Below, in pieces: positions 63,130 to 64,000 of a DNA stretch of 64,000 nucleotides (its first letter is position 1; each line of letters opens with the position of its first letter). A program made the position numbers and the translations under genes. Source of the DNA: Podospora pseudoanserina (taxonomy: Eukaryota; Ascomycota; Sordariomycetes; Sordariales; Podosporaceae); NCBI RefSeq assembly GCF_035222485.1, contig NC_085925.1:1-64000 (forward strand), in the 5' to 3' direction. The notes beneath the pieces were generated by a model. That model made no database searches and was not told where the DNA came from. It saw only the letters and a program-made list of their open reading frames with translations.

Positions 63130-64000
63130 TACTTTAATTGGCTTTTATTAAACCGTAAATTTAGTATTTCTTCTATATCGTACTTTTCTTCTTCGTCCTC
63201 TGCTACTATCTATATATTGGCCTTACTTATATATAGTGCGGGTTCTAGAAGTAAAATGTAGAAAGTGTATGATCGTAGATGTATCGTACGGGGTAGCTTT
63301 AATTTAAATGCCGTCTCCGATATCTTTTTTTTAACTTTAAACGGGCCTATTTTTCTATGGTCTAGCTTCTTACTAGGTCTTTTAGTGTGTAAATTACGTG
63401 TGGAAAGGAATACTATATCCCCCCCTTTAAAGTAAGGTCCCTCGAGCCTTTTAGTATTATAGTATTTCCGTATCCTTTCCCTTATAAACTCCAGTTCTTA
63501 CTTAAGCTTACCGTAGAATATATATATCTTATTTACCTTAACTTTAGCCCTAGGTACCTTAACCGCAGGTCCCTGCCGTAGGTCTGCCTCGTAGCCGAAG
63601 TTCGCGAAGAACGGTATAGCTTTAATCGTCTTAGTTAGTAATATATTATATACTAGCTATACCGTAAGTAATAGTTTAACCTAATCGTCCTACTCGAAAT
63701 TAATATAATTCCGTAAATACTATTTTACGATTTAGTTAAGCCGTTCCGTTTAACCGTCCGTTTAAGGATAGTAAGCCGAAAACGCTTTACTTACTACCCC
63801 TAGCCTCGTTATTAACGCTCTTTAAAATTTCGATACGAACTTAGTATCGCGGTTTATAATAAACTTTTTTAACTATATATATATTAATATAATATACCGT
63901 AATACTATATCCGTTAATTATTTTGCCGACCAGGTCTCCTTATAAAGTAGGAAGTATACCTACTTAGTAAGCCTATCGACCACCGTTAATATACTATCGT
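63130..64000 (-). pseudogene. Pol C-terminus of element 4 (chromodomain, integrase), partial
   Basis: On the minus strand this matches element 1 pol in reverse order from about 13790 back to about 12880. For example 63237-63290 is the complement of element 1 13590-13660, and 63835-63870 contains the integrase stretch corresponding to NRDTKFVSKF. Numerous RIP-type stops are present. The rest of pol and gag lies beyond the window. Confidence 0.85.

Larger units (their letters stand above)
61704..64000 (-). mobile_element. Chromovirus element 4, inverted, running off the window
   Basis: The 3' LTR (61704-62152, 449 bp) is of the same type as the solo LTR just before it but has two rather than three copies of the 52-bp unit. 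The reversed polypurine tract (TAATGCCC) follows at 62153. Going right, i.e. toward the 5' end of the element: an antisense coding-like segment, a tRNA-like sequence, then minus-strand pol from the chromodomain (about 63130) to the integrase at the edge. It is moderately RIP-altered. Confidence 0.88.

Overview
The window looks like a chromosomal segment of a filamentous ascomycete (Pezizomycotina; probably Sordariomycetes, but nothing here fixes the genus). Short 49-94 bp introns with fungal splice sites, a Zn2Cys6 regulator, a non-reducing polyketide synthase, an AA9 LPMO and a fungal KatG all point that way. It is sharply two-compartment. A gene island of about 35 kb with balanced base composition (about 17.3-52.1 kb) lies between AT-rich, gene-free flanks. 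In those flanks CpA/TpG is almost absent, TpA is in excess and every old reading frame is full of stops, which is the footprint of repeat-induced point mutation (RIP).

Left flank (1-17328): an unidentified RIP-degraded repeat (1-4871); a 64-bp satellite with higher-order structure (4872-5570); a complete but dead Ty3/gypsy chromovirus (5860-14776; 420-bp LTRs, ACTTT target duplication) carrying a nested Fot1/pogo-type DNA transposon (9828-11690); degraded sequence with a ~205-bp tandem repeat; then more LTR and gag fragments. Right flank (52.1-64 kb): three further members of the chromovirus superfamily (53308-59351; 59352-61703, with a clean solo LTR inside; 61704 to the window end, reversed).

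Island, left to right: full-size ABCB/MDR transporter (minus); Zn2Cys6/Fungal_trans regulator (plus), the two divergent from one promoter that contains a near-perfect palindrome with a CGG-N3-CCG core; secreted AA9 LPMO (plus); six-exon SAT-KS-MAT-PT-ACP-CMeT-TE polyketide synthase (plus), bracketed by inverted copies of a ~21-bp minisatellite; intronless catalase-peroxidase (plus); secreted 5'-nucleotidase-type phosphoesterase (minus); secreted M28 aminopeptidase (minus); a fungal rhodopsin-domain membrane protein broken by an in-frame TAG (minus); and an unfamiliar acidic/basic protein joining a GIY-YIG nuclease-like domain to four GATA-like zinc fingers, also interrupted by one in-frame stop (minus). 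Exon models were derived by hand; reading frame is kept across every junction.

The transporter, regulator and PKS could form a minimal secondary-metabolite locus for a C-methylated aromatic polyketide, but no P450, oxidoreductase or prenyltransferase is present, so the link is inference. The most unusual items are the GIY-YIG/zinc-finger protein and a tRNA-like cassette carried antisense near the 3' end of the chromovirus family, recognisable in two copies about 49 kb apart.
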